Assembly (NCBI RefSeq): GCF_004022705.2
Contig: NZ_RZOY02000001.1
Coordinates: 254,956 to 318,955 of the forward strand
Source: Mesorhizobium sp. M2D.F.Ca.ET.226.01.1.1
GTDB lineage: Bacteria > Pseudomonadota > Alphaproteobacteria > Rhizobiales > Rhizobiaceae
Direction: 5' to 3'
Length of the DNA: 64,000 nucleotides
Below, piece by piece: positions 57,109-64,000 of the stretch. The notes under the pieces were generated by a model. The model saw nothing but the letters and a program-made list of their open reading frames with translations. It was not told the DNA's origin and did not search any database. The position numbers were made by a program, and so were the translations under genes. How positions within the stretch are numbered: the first letter of the stretch is position 1; the number at the start of each line of letters is the position of its first letter.

Positions 57109-57993
57109 CTAAGAACCTACAACAAGATCCTGCATGAGCGTTTTGAGATCACGAGCGACATCGTAGCTGTTCATCTGATGCTGCCTGTTGCAAAACAGCT
57201 CGCAACTCCACCAGCCATCGTAGCCGGTCGATTTCACTGCAGCCACCCACTCTCTCAGGTTCAACACGCCCTTGCCAGTTTCGACATCACGGAGAACAGG
57301 CTCGTTGGGAACTCCGCCCGCAAACGGCCGTGAGTCGCAGATGTGCACGCCGTAAATCAAATCCTTGTCCAATAGCGAGATTTGTTCGGGGCCATCGCCT
57401 GAGGTGTAACAATGCCAGAAGTCGACGACGAGACGTATGTTGTCGCGCGCTGCTTTCCTGATCGTACGAAGCTGCCTGTCAAGCGTGTTGAGCGGCGTCC
57501 AGGACAGCGCTTCGTGGTAGATGACCAGGTTGCGCTGGGCGGCAATGTCGGCGACCGCGGCCAATCCAGACGCCGTGATGTCGATCTGCTCTTCTATCGG
57601 CAGGCCGACAACGCCTCGGTAGAGATCGGGTCGCCGAGTAACGCTGCTGGGATCGAGAGCGTCGAGGCTGATTGGACCCGTAATGACCTGAATGCCCTTT
57701 GATCCAACCGCCGAGGCAAGGTTCGTCAACGCTTCGGCGTCTTTCAGCAAGTCCTTTCGGGCGTCGCCGTAGCGTTCCACATCGAGAAGAAATCCAACGC
57801 CCGGAATGAAGGTCTCACCGACTAAGTGGCGCAGGTCCTGCGGGCTGAAACCAGCGTCCAGGAAAGCCCGAATCTTGGCGCCGGAGGCTTCCAGCCCGTC
57901 GAAACCGATCTCATGTGCGATATCGAGGTCAAGCGCAAGCGTGCCATATCGCGCCACGAGTGCATGCAGGACAATCTGATTGCTCTTCGACAT
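57109..57993 (-). CDS. Sugar phosphate isomerase/epimerase-like TIM-barrel protein
   Basis: A 294-residue AP-endonuclease-2 fold protein. Conserved metal-binding positions are suggested by IYHEALSW (Glu/His near 155), VVDFWHCY (Asp/His near 190), YGVHICDS and WWSCELFC (C-terminal Glu). Members include IolE/IolI-type dehydratases and ketose epimerases. ATG 57993 has AGGTGG upstream. Divergent from the TPP enzyme with a 370-bp regulatory region between them, so it likely belongs to the right-hand pathway. Confidence 0.85.
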   Translation of the reverse strand: MSKSNQIVLHALVARYGTLALDLDIAHEIGFDGLEASGAKIRAFLDAGFSPQDLRHLVGETFIPGVGFLLDVERYGDARKDLLKDAEALTNLASAVGSKGIQVITGPISLDALDPSSVTRRPDLYRGVVGLPIEEQIDITASGLAAVADIAAQRNLVIYHEALSWTPLNTLDRQLRTIRKAARDNIRLVVDFWHCYTSGDGPEQISLLDKDLIYGVHICDSRPFAGGVPNEPVLRDVETGKGVLNLREWVAAVKSTGYDGWWSCELFCNRQHQMNSYDVARDLKTLMQDLVVGS

Positions 57994-58059
57994 GAGGTCC
58001 ACCTTTGCAAAGTGGTTGACACTACCAGCAAGCAAGCCATACGCCATGTTGAGGCGGAA

Positions 58060-58115
58060 TTGCGCGATAGTGCGAATTCTTGCGCGATTTGCAGCACTTA
58101 TCGCGCTACATCGCG
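58060..58115. promoter_or_regulatory. GCGCGAT repeat array in the divergent region
   Basis: TTGCGCGAT occurs as a direct repeat at 58060-58068 and 58080-58088, exactly 20 bp apart, and the inverse ATCGCGC/ATCGCG follows at 58100-58106 and 58110-58115. Spacing near two helical turns suggests a cooperative regulator site between the isomerase and TPP-enzyme promoters. The rest of 57994-58364 shows nothing else. Confidence 0.45.
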
Positions 58116-58364
58116 TCGAAAATCTTCTGGAAACCGGATGCGTCTTTGCGCTTGACTGGAGCCCGCCTCGGCATATTTCGCCCATCGGCGGCCGGAAATG
58201 GACAACCTCTACTGTCGCAACTCTTCTCGGATAGCGCGCCACATTGCTTCGAATAATCCTACCCTGCGAACTTGTCGCGGGCGATCCATAGCTGCTTACT
58301 AAGAGCATGGACGAGGGCATATCTCGCAACCGCCTCGTCAGCCAAAAGATAAGAGGGTCGAACA

Positions 58365-60167
58365 ATGAAACTGACCGGTGGGCAGATCGTCGCAAGAGCG
58401 CTCAAGGAATATGGCGTCGAATATGTGGCTGGCGTACCTGGACATGGCATCTGGGCCCTGTTCGATGCTTTTCTCGAGGAAGGCTCGCAGCTGCCCTTTA
58501 TCCAGGTCATGCATGAACAGAGCGCTGTCCACATGGCGGACGGCTATTTCCGCGCCAGCGGCAAGCCCATGGCATGTTCGACGTCGGTCGGACCCGGCGC
58601 TACCAACACGATCATTGGTCTTGCGACAGCCTACTGTGACTCAACTTCACTGTTCTATGTGTCGGGCTCGCCGCAGACCTACATGCATGGCCATGGCACC
58701 ATGCAGGAGATCGAGCGCCAGCAGGACAACGCCTTTGCGCGCATCACCGAGCAGGTGACCAAACGCGCCTGGCAGGCGCAATCCGTGCAGGTTCTGCCGA
58801 CCATCATGCATCGCGCCTTCAACGAGATGCTTACCGGCCGTCCGGGCCCCGTGCATGTCGAGGTGCCGATGGACGTGCAGGTCGAAGCGGCGGAAGTCAG
58901 CATTCATCCGCTGGACAAGCGCCTGCCGATCGGTGTGACCTACCCGGACCCGAGCGCGATCGAGGCCGCGGTAAAGCTTCTGTTGAACGCCGAACGGCCG
59001 GTCATCGTCGCCGGTGGCGGCGCCATCACAGCCAACGCTTCAAACGAATTGACCCGTTTGGCCGAGCGGCTCGGCGCGGCAGTTTCGATCACCTGGAACG
59101 GCAAGGGCGCCATCTCGGAAGATCATGAGCTCTTCATCGGCGCGGTCGGCCAGACCGGCACAACATGTGGCAACAAGATCACCGCATCCGCTGACGTCGT
59201 GATCTCTGTCGGCTGCCGCTTCACAGATTGGTCGGCGTCCTCCTACGCCAAGGGCGTCTCGTTCTCGATCCCCCCGGGCAAGCTGATCCACATCGATCTT
59301 GACCCGCGCGAGATCGGCAAAACCTATCCGACCGAGGTCGGCATCGTTTCCGACGCAAAGGTGGCGTTGGAGGCAATCCTGGCGTTGATCTCGGAGGCGG
59401 ATGCCAAGAAGGCCCTGGCCAAACGCGAAACGTTTCTGGCCGACGTCCAGAAGGCGAAGGCCGACTGGATCGCCCAGGTGTCGCCGCGCGAAAACAGCCG
59501 CGAAACGCCCTTCACATCACAGCGTCCGCTGGTCGCTTTGCGCAAGGTCCTCGACCGCAATGGTATCGTGGTTGTGGGTTCGGGCAACACCCAGGGTTCG
59601 GTGAAGCAAAGCTTCCCGGTCTACGAGCCTCGCACCCATCTGACTTCCGGCTCCTATTCGCCGATGGGCTGGGCGGTCCCGGCAGCGTTGGGCGCCAAGC
59701 TCGCATGCCCGGATCGTCAGGTCGTGGCGATCGTTGGCGACGGCGACTTCATGATGTCGCTGCCCGAAATGGGCACTGCCGTTATGAACGGCATCAATGT
59801 GGTGTTCCTTGTGTTGAACAACTCCGGCTACATGTCGATCCGTGGTGGCCAGCGCAAGTTCATGGGACGCCACATCGCTTCTGAATTTACCCATCACTCC
59901 GGCAACGGCCAGCCTTACTCTGCCGATATCACGGCTTCCGCCCGCGCCTTCGGGCTCGAGGCCTGGAAAGTCGAGAAGGATGAAGACCTTGAAAGCAGCT
60001 TGAAGGCAGCCTTGGAATGCGGCGGCCCGGCTCTTGTCGAGGTCATTGTCTCACGCGACGCGGCGGGACCGTTCGCGACCGGCTGGTGGGATTTCCCGTC
60101 GCCTGCTTACTACGAAAAAGAACAGGCCGGATACGCCGAGATGCGCGCACGCGAGCAGCACCTCTAG
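58365..60167 (+). CDS. Thiamine-pyrophosphate-dependent enzyme (acetolactate synthase/decarboxylase family)
   Basis: A 600-residue three-domain TPP enzyme. The activating glutamate is Glu51 in [16 protein letters not shown]; the central domain includes [13 protein letters not shown]; the TPP motif is GDGDFMM followed by about 25 residues and NNSG. The family covers acetolactate synthase, glyoxylate carboligase and 2-oxoacid decarboxylases; no regulatory subunit is nearby, so branched-chain amino-acid synthesis is unlikely. AGAGGG precedes ATG 58365. Followed by a HisD-like dehydrogenase and sugar importer. I infer a decarboxylase or carboligase in a sugar/polyol-acid pathway. Confidence 0.87.
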   Translation: MKLTGGQIVARALKEYGVEYVAGVPGHGIWALFDAFLEEGSQLPFIQVMHEQSAVHMADGYFRASGKPMACSTSVGPGATNTIIGLATAYCDSTSLFYVSGSPQTYMHGHGTMQEIERQQDNAFARITEQVTKRAWQAQSVQVLPTIMHRAFNEMLTGRPGPVHVEVPMDVQVEAAEVSIHPLDKRLPIGVTYPDPSAIEAAVKLLLNAERPVIVAGGGAITANASNELTRLAERLGAAVSITWNGKGAISEDHELFIGAVGQTGTTCGNKITASADVVISVGCRFTDWSASSYAKGVSFSIPPGKLIHIDLDPREIGKTYPTEVGIVSDAKVALEAILALISEADAKKALAKRETFLADVQKAKADWIAQVSPRENSRETPFTSQRPLVALRKVLDRNGIVVVGSGNTQGSVKQSFPVYEPRTHLTSGSYSPMGWAVPAALGAKLACPDRQVVAIVGDGDFMMSLPEMGTAVMNGINVVFLVLNNSGYMSIRGGQRKFMGRHIASEFTHHSGNGQPYSADITASARAFGLEAWKVEKDEDLESSLKAALECGGPALVEVIVSRDAAGPFATGWWDFPSPAYYEKEQAGYAEMRAREQHL

Positions 60168-60173
60168 CAAGCA

Positions 60174-60194
60174 GGAGGGCGGCGAGCGCCCTCC
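60174..60194 (+). terminator. Hairpin between the TPP-enzyme and HisD-like genes
   Basis: GGAGGGCG and CGCCCTCC form an 8-bp perfect stem around a 5-nt loop, 6 bp after the stop. There is no U-run, so it may be a processing or stabilising element within the operon. Confidence 0.5.
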
Positions 60195-60261
60195 CACATC
60201 GCCAACCATCACGTTCGGTAGTGCGGCGCGCACGCGCGTACGCAAAGCAAGAGATATTGCC

Positions 60262-61572
60262 ATGATACGCACCTTCAAGCCCGCCAAAGGCAATGTCGCT
60301 GACGATGGCCAGCCGGCCGTCACCGCGACGGTTCAGGCCTTGCTGGCCCAGATTGAGAAGGGCGGCGACAAGGCGGTGCGCGAATTGGCCGTTCGCTTCG
60401 ACAAGTTCGACAGGGATGACTATCGCCTGACCAAGGCCGAGATCGACGGATGTATCAACGCGTTGACCAAGCGCGAACGCGAGGATCTCGATTTCGCGCA
60501 GGACCAGGTGCGCAGGTTCGCCGAAGCCCAGCGCGAGACCATTCTAGATCTGGAGATCGAAACGCTGCCGGGAGTTGTCCTGGGCCACAAGAACGTACCG
60601 ATCCAGAATGTCGGATGCTACGTGCCGGGCGGGAAGTATCCGCTGCTTGCATCCGCCCATATGACCGTCTTGACCGCCCGAGTGGCTGGCTGCGAGCGCG
60701 TCATCACCTGCGCCCCGCCGTTTCAGGGCAAGATCGCCGAGAAGATCGTCGCCGCCCAGGCGCTCGCTGGTGCCGACGAGATCTACTGTCTCGGCGGCGT
60801 CCAGGCGATCGCCGCCATGGCCTACGGCACGGAGACGATCGCTCCCGTCGATATCCTGGCCGGCCCCGGCAATGCCTATGTCGCAGAAGCCAAACGGCTG
60901 CTGTTCGGCAAGGTCGGCATCGACCTTTTCGCCGGCCCGACCGAGACCCTTGTAATTGCCGACGACAGCGTGGACGGCGAGATCGTGGCGACCGACCTGC
61001 TTGGCCAGGCCGAGCATGGCGTAAATTCTCCCGCTTTGCTGATCACCAATTCCGAGAAGCTAGCCCGCGACACGCTGGATGAAATCGAGCGGCTGCTCAA
61101 AATCCTGCCGACTGCGGCTGTCGCGGCCAAAGCGTGGGAGGATTTCGGCGAGATCATCCTGTGCGATACGGTCGACGAGATGGTGGCCGAGGCCGATCGC
61201 ATCGCCTCCGAGCATGTCCAGGTCATGACACGTGATCCGGACTACTTCCTTGAGAAGATGAAGAACTATGGCGCGCTGTTTCTCGGTGCCCGCACGAATG
61301 TGTCGTTTGGCGACAAGGTCATCGGCACCAACCATACGCTACCGACCAACAAGGCCGCGCGTTACACGGGCGGGCTCTGGGTCGGCAAGTTCCTCAAGAC
61401 CTGCACCTACCAGCGCATTCTGACCGACGAGGCCTCGGCCCTGATCGGAGAGTACGGCTCGCGTCTCTGCCTGATGGAAGGGTTCGCCGGGCACGCCGAA
61501 CAAGCCAACATCCGGGTCCGCCGCTACGGCAGAAAGAACGTCGGCTATGCCATGCCGGCTGATCCGAGCTGA
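60262..61572 (+). CDS. HisD-family dehydrogenase, HpsN-like
   Basis: A 436-residue zinc- and NAD-dependent alcohol dehydrogenase of the histidinol dehydrogenase family. Zn-ligand regions are present: LLGQAEHG (Gln and His), [13 protein letters not shown] (Asp, with the substrate-side His), and [10 protein letters not shown] (His). ASEHVQV holds the catalytic Glu-His pair. [13 protein letters not shown] resembles HpsN (sulfopropanediol dehydrogenase)-type paralogues more than biosynthetic HisD, and no other his gene is near. ATG 60262 gives the usual length. The substrate is a polyol or hydroxyalkyl compound taken up by the downstream importer, by inference. Confidence 0.82.
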   Translation: MIRTFKPAKGNVADDGQPAVTATVQALLAQIEKGGDKAVRELAVRFDKFDRDDYRLTKAEIDGCINALTKREREDLDFAQDQVRRFAEAQRETILDLEIETLPGVVLGHKNVPIQNVGCYVPGGKYPLLASAHMTVLTARVAGCERVITCAPPFQGKIAEKIVAAQALAGADEIYCLGGVQAIAAMAYGTETIAPVDILAGPGNAYVAEAKRLLFGKVGIDLFAGPTETLVIADDSVDGEIVATDLLGQAEHGVNSPALLITNSEKLARDTLDEIERLLKILPTAAVAAKAWEDFGEIILCDTVDEMVAEADRIASEHVQVMTRDPDYFLEKMKNYGALFLGARTNVSFGDKVIGTNHTLPTNKAARYTGGLWVGKFLKTCTYQRILTDEASALIGEYGSRLCLMEGFAGHAEQANIRVRRYGRKNVGYAMPADPS

Positions 61573-61635
61573 CTCCAACCCGCCCGATAACAGCGAAATG
61601 CGACCGGGCATTTCAACCTCAACAGGGGAATGACG

Positions 61636-62889
61636 ATGACCAAATTCAAAAGAATCCTGCTCGCCGCCGCGCTGGGACTGCCCTTCGCGGGCCAGGCAAT
61701 GGCACAAACCAAAATCGAAGGCCTGCATGTCTGGACGTCGGCGAGTGAAGTCGGTGCCCTGAAAGTGATTACCGACAAGCTCAAGACCATGGGCTTCGAG
61801 TGGCAGGATAGCGCGGTTGGCGGTGCCAATGGCGCCAATGCCCAGCAGGCACTGCGCACCCGCGTTGCCGCCGGCAATCCGCCTGCCGTCATGCAGTTCC
61901 TCGGCTTCGAGGGACTGGGCTGGGCCAAGGAAGGCGTGCTTCGTTCATTGAATGACCTCTACGCCAAGAACGGCTGGAAAGACGCCCTCCCGCCGGTCAT
62001 GCTGCAATTCCTGCAGCAGGATGACACCTTTTTCTCGACCCCGATCAACATGCATCGCCAGAACTGGGTTTGGGCGAACAAGGCTGTCTTCGACAAGGCC
62101 GGGATCGCCATTCCCACAAGCTGGGACGAGCTGATTGCCAGTGCCGAAAAGCTGAAGGCGATTGGTGTCACGCCGATCGCGATGAGCGATGAGAGCTGGC
62201 AGATCGAAGAGCTGTTCGAGTCCATGCTCATCGACGTGAACGGCCCGGATTTCTACAAGAAAGCTGCCATCGATCTCGATGAAACGGCGCTGTCCAGCCC
62301 TGAGATGATCAAGACGTTTGAACTTCTGGGCAAGGTGCGTGGATTGCATGACGCCGGTTTCACCGGCCGTGACTGGGCGGCTGCGACCAATCTGGTCGCC
62401 AACGGCCAGGCCGGCATGCAGATCATGGGCGATTGGGCGAAGGGTGAATTCCTTGCCAAGGGGATGAAGCCGGGCGCCGATTTCCTCTGCTTTCCGACGC
62501 CGACCGCCACGCCGAACTACAAGTTCGTGTTCGATACATTCGGCGGCTTCAAGATCAAAAATGCCGATATCGAAAAAGGGCAGGACGCGGTTGCGGAAGC
62601 GATCATGGACCCCGAGGTTCAGAAGAAGTTCAATCTGATCAAAGGCTCGATCCCGGCTCGTCTCGATGTGCCGATGGACGACTTTGACGACTGCGCCAAG
62701 CGCAGCTTTTCGGATCGCGTCGCTGCCATCAAGAACAACGCAATCTACGGATCGCTCACCGACGGCTTTGCTGTCGAGCCGCGCTTCTCGGGCGTGTTCC
62801 AGGACGTCGTCGGCAAGTTTTTCGTCACCGATATGAGTGCGGAAGACGCGGTCAAATCCCTGGTCGACGGGATCAACAACGCACGCTGA
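61636..62889 (+). CDS. Carbohydrate ABC transporter substrate-binding protein
   Basis: A 417-residue periplasmic binding protein, family 1, of the glucose/mannose-type CUT1 group. Sec signal ILLAAALGLPFAGQAMAQ (about 6-23). LHVWTSASEVGALKVI and VNGPDFYKKA are family-like. ATG 61636 (or 61630) follows AGGGGA. A strong hairpin follows the stop. Ligand unknown; the preceding HisD-like and TPP enzymes suggest a polyol or acidic sugar. Confidence 0.9.
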   Translation: MTKFKRILLAAALGLPFAGQAMAQTKIEGLHVWTSASEVGALKVITDKLKTMGFEWQDSAVGGANGANAQQALRTRVAAGNPPAVMQFLGFEGLGWAKEGVLRSLNDLYAKNGWKDALPPVMLQFLQQDDTFFSTPINMHRQNWVWANKAVFDKAGIAIPTSWDELIASAEKLKAIGVTPIAMSDESWQIEELFESMLIDVNGPDFYKKAAIDLDETALSSPEMIKTFELLGKVRGLHDAGFTGRDWAAATNLVANGQAGMQIMGDWAKGEFLAKGMKPGADFLCFPTPTATPNYKFVFDTFGGFKIKNADIEKGQDAVAEAIMDPEVQKKFNLIKGSIPARLDVPMDDFDDCAKRSFSDRVAAIKNNAIYGSLTDGFAVEPRFSGVFQDVVGKFFVTDMSAEDAVKSLVDGINNAR

Positions 62890-62900
62890 GGCGTGCGTTC

Positions 62901-62937
62901 GCTGCCGGGGCGATGCCTCCCATGAGGTCCCGGCAGC
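62901..62937 (+). terminator. Intergenic hairpin after the binding-protein gene
   Basis: GCTGCCGGG (62901-62909) pairs with CCCGGCAGC (62929-62937), with an inner CCTC/GAGG stem. There is no U-run. It sits in the same place, just after a binding-protein stop, as the hairpins at 7592-7619 and 43938-43963. Confidence 0.6.
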
Positions 62938-62979
62938 GCCTTGCTAGCAGCTCCATTGACCCAATCCGAGGGCAAGCCG

Positions 62980-63876
62980 ATGAGCAGATCCACCCCTTTA
63001 TCGAACCGTATCGAGAATTGGCTGCCACGGCTGGTGCTGGCGCCCAGCCTCTTGGTTGTCCTGGTTGCGGTCTACCTGTTCATCTGCTGGACGGGTTGGA
63101 TCTCGCTCTCATCTTCCATGATCGTGCCGAAATACGATTTCGTCGGCCTCAACCAGTATGTCCGCCTGTGGTCGACGCCGCGCTGGCACACAGCCGTGTT
63201 CAATCTCTTCGTCTTTTCAACACTCTTCCTGGCTCTGACCACGGGGCTCGGACTGCTGATGGCAATCCTTCTCGATCAGAAGATCCGGGTGGAAGGCACA
63301 TTGCGGGCGATTTTTCTTTACCCGATGGCGCTGTCGTTCATCGTCACCGGCACAGCCTGGAAATGGATTCTCAATCCCGCCCTGGGCGTGCAGAAAGTGG
63401 TCAATGACCTTGGCTGGACCAGCTTTGTGTTTGACTGGATCGCACAGCCGACTTTCGCGATCTATTGCGTGGTGATTGCCGCAGTATGGCAATCGACCGG
63501 CTTCGCCATGGCGATCTTCCTGGCCGGACTGCGCGGCATCGACAATTCGGTCATCAAGGCCGCCCAGATCGAAGGTGCAAGCCTGCCGCTGATCTATCGG
63601 ACAATCGTCGTGCCGATGCTGCGCCCGGCCTTCCTGAGCGTGATCGTTCTGCTCAGCTACATTGCGATCAAGAGCTTCGATCTCATTCTGGCGCTAACCA
63701 ACACCGGCCCCGGCTCCGCCACCGAGATGCCTTCCACCTTCATGTACTCCGCCACCTTCCGGCGTGACCAGATGGGCGTTGGCGCAGCCAGCGCGATGAT
63801 GATGCTGATGACCGTCGCCGCGATCATCGTTCCGTATCTCTATTCAGAGCTGAAGGAGTCCCGCGATGGCCAGTAA
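62980..63876 (+). CDS. Carbohydrate ABC transporter permease (MalF type)
   Basis: A 298-residue permease: first helix LVVLVAVYLFICWTGWISL (about 20-38), EAA loop DNSVIKAAQIEGASLPLIYRTIVVPML near 200-227, and FDLILALTNTGPG as in CUT1 permeases. ATG 62980 is chosen to follow GAGGG. Its stop lies 11 bp into the next gene. Confidence 0.9.
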   Translation: MSRSTPLSNRIENWLPRLVLAPSLLVVLVAVYLFICWTGWISLSSSMIVPKYDFVGLNQYVRLWSTPRWHTAVFNLFVFSTLFLALTTGLGLLMAILLDQKIRVEGTLRAIFLYPMALSFIVTGTAWKWILNPALGVQKVVNDLGWTSFVFDWIAQPTFAIYCVVIAAVWQSTGFAMAIFLAGLRGIDNSVIKAAQIEGASLPLIYRTIVVPMLRPAFLSVIVLLSYIAIKSFDLILALTNTGPGSATEMPSTFMYSATFRRDQMGVGAASAMMMLMTVAAIIVPYLYSELKESRDGQ

Positions 63877-64000
63877 TGCCGCGTCCTTGGCTAGCAATTC
63901 CACGCCCTTGGCCACGAAAGCCGCGTCCTTCCGTCGGCAGCATCGGATCGGTCGCGCCGTCATCTACGGCAGTCTGTTTTTCATGGCTGCGTTCTACCTG
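63866..64000 (+). CDS. Second carbohydrate ABC permease (MalG type), 3' partial
   Basis: The frame starts at ATG 63866 with AAGGAG upstream, overlaps the previous permease by 11 bp, and runs open for 45 codons to the right edge. After a polar Ser/Ala-rich leader, the basic RRQHRIGRAVIYG and hydrophobic SLFFMAAFYL begin the first transmembrane helix. The partner permease is expected here in CUT1 importers; the rest lies outside the window. Confidence 0.8.
   Translation, partial: MASNAASLASNSTPLATKAASFRRQHRIGRAVIYGSLFFMAAFYL

Noticed and set aside
60262-61572. Biosynthetic hisD
   Set aside because: No other histidine gene is nearby, it sits in a sugar-importer operon, and its C-terminal block resembles HpsN-type paralogues.

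Overview
The window looks like an accessory, catabolic stretch of a high-GC alphaproteobacterial genome, most likely a rhizobial (Mesorhizobium-like, Phyllobacteriaceae-type) chromosome or large replicon. This is inferred from the dense ABC importers with private catabolic enzymes, the thiCOSGED operon behind a TPP riboswitch, and protein styles such as HisN-like phosphatases, GMC oxidoreductases, Gfo/Idh/MocA enzymes and YbjJ-type MFS proteins. I see no rRNA, tRNA, CRISPR array, transposase or phage gene.

Layout. (1) 1-5.1 kb: the end of a degenerate inositol-monophosphatase-like gene, a tiny coupled membrane ORF, an alr-dpkA pair (amino-acid racemase plus piperideine/pyrroline-2-carboxylate reductase), a glucoamylase-domain protein and a small membrane protein. 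Identical GTAAACGTTTAC operators lie upstream of alr and of the small membrane gene. (2) 5.4-23.5 kb: an XRE-cupin regulator and four transcription units for uptake and breakdown of an unknown compound. They comprise a PotABCD-type importer (solute-binding gene apart from the permease/ATPase genes), enolase-superfamily dehydratase, aldehyde dehydrogenase, enoyl-CoA hydratase, luciferase-like monooxygenase with its flavin reductase, GMC oxidoreductase, D-serine-dehydratase-like lyase, acyl-CoA ligase, hotdog thioesterase, LigI-like lactonase and 2-hydroxyacid dehydrogenase. A 16-bp near-palindrome (TTTTCCNATAGG core) occurs in the promoter region of every one of these units. (3) 23.6-31.8 kb: thiCOSGED with its riboswitch, flanked by two related MFS genes. 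(4) 32.4-41 kb: a CUT1-type sugar ABC importer preceded by a 17-codon leader ORF, a GMC oxidoreductase, an unrecognised 235-residue protein and a DUF1349 protein. (5) 41.4-48.3 kb: a DapA-family lyase/aldolase with a complete Dpp/Opp-type importer (fused ATPases) and an IclR regulator, behind a TCACT-repeat operator. (6) 48.3-53.4 kb: a Gfo/Idh/MocA oxidoreductase divergent from an XRE regulator, then a GMC oxidoreductase with an intact inositol-monophosphatase-like enzyme. (7) 53.5-64 kb: GH3 glycosidase and Gfo/Idh/MocA oxidoreductase divergent from a DeoR regulator; a TIM-barrel isomerase divergent from a TPP-dependent enzyme, a HisD/HpsN-like dehydrogenase and a sugar ABC importer that runs off the right edge.

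The general picture is a string of self-contained 'import, oxidise, feed to central metabolism' modules, each with its own local regulator. The strongest candidate for an undescribed system is region 2. Its tight operons, reduced-flavin monooxygenase pair and shared operator motif argue for a single co-regulated pathway whose substrate cannot be named from sequence alone. The TPP-enzyme/HisD-like/ABC module at the right end is a second candidate.
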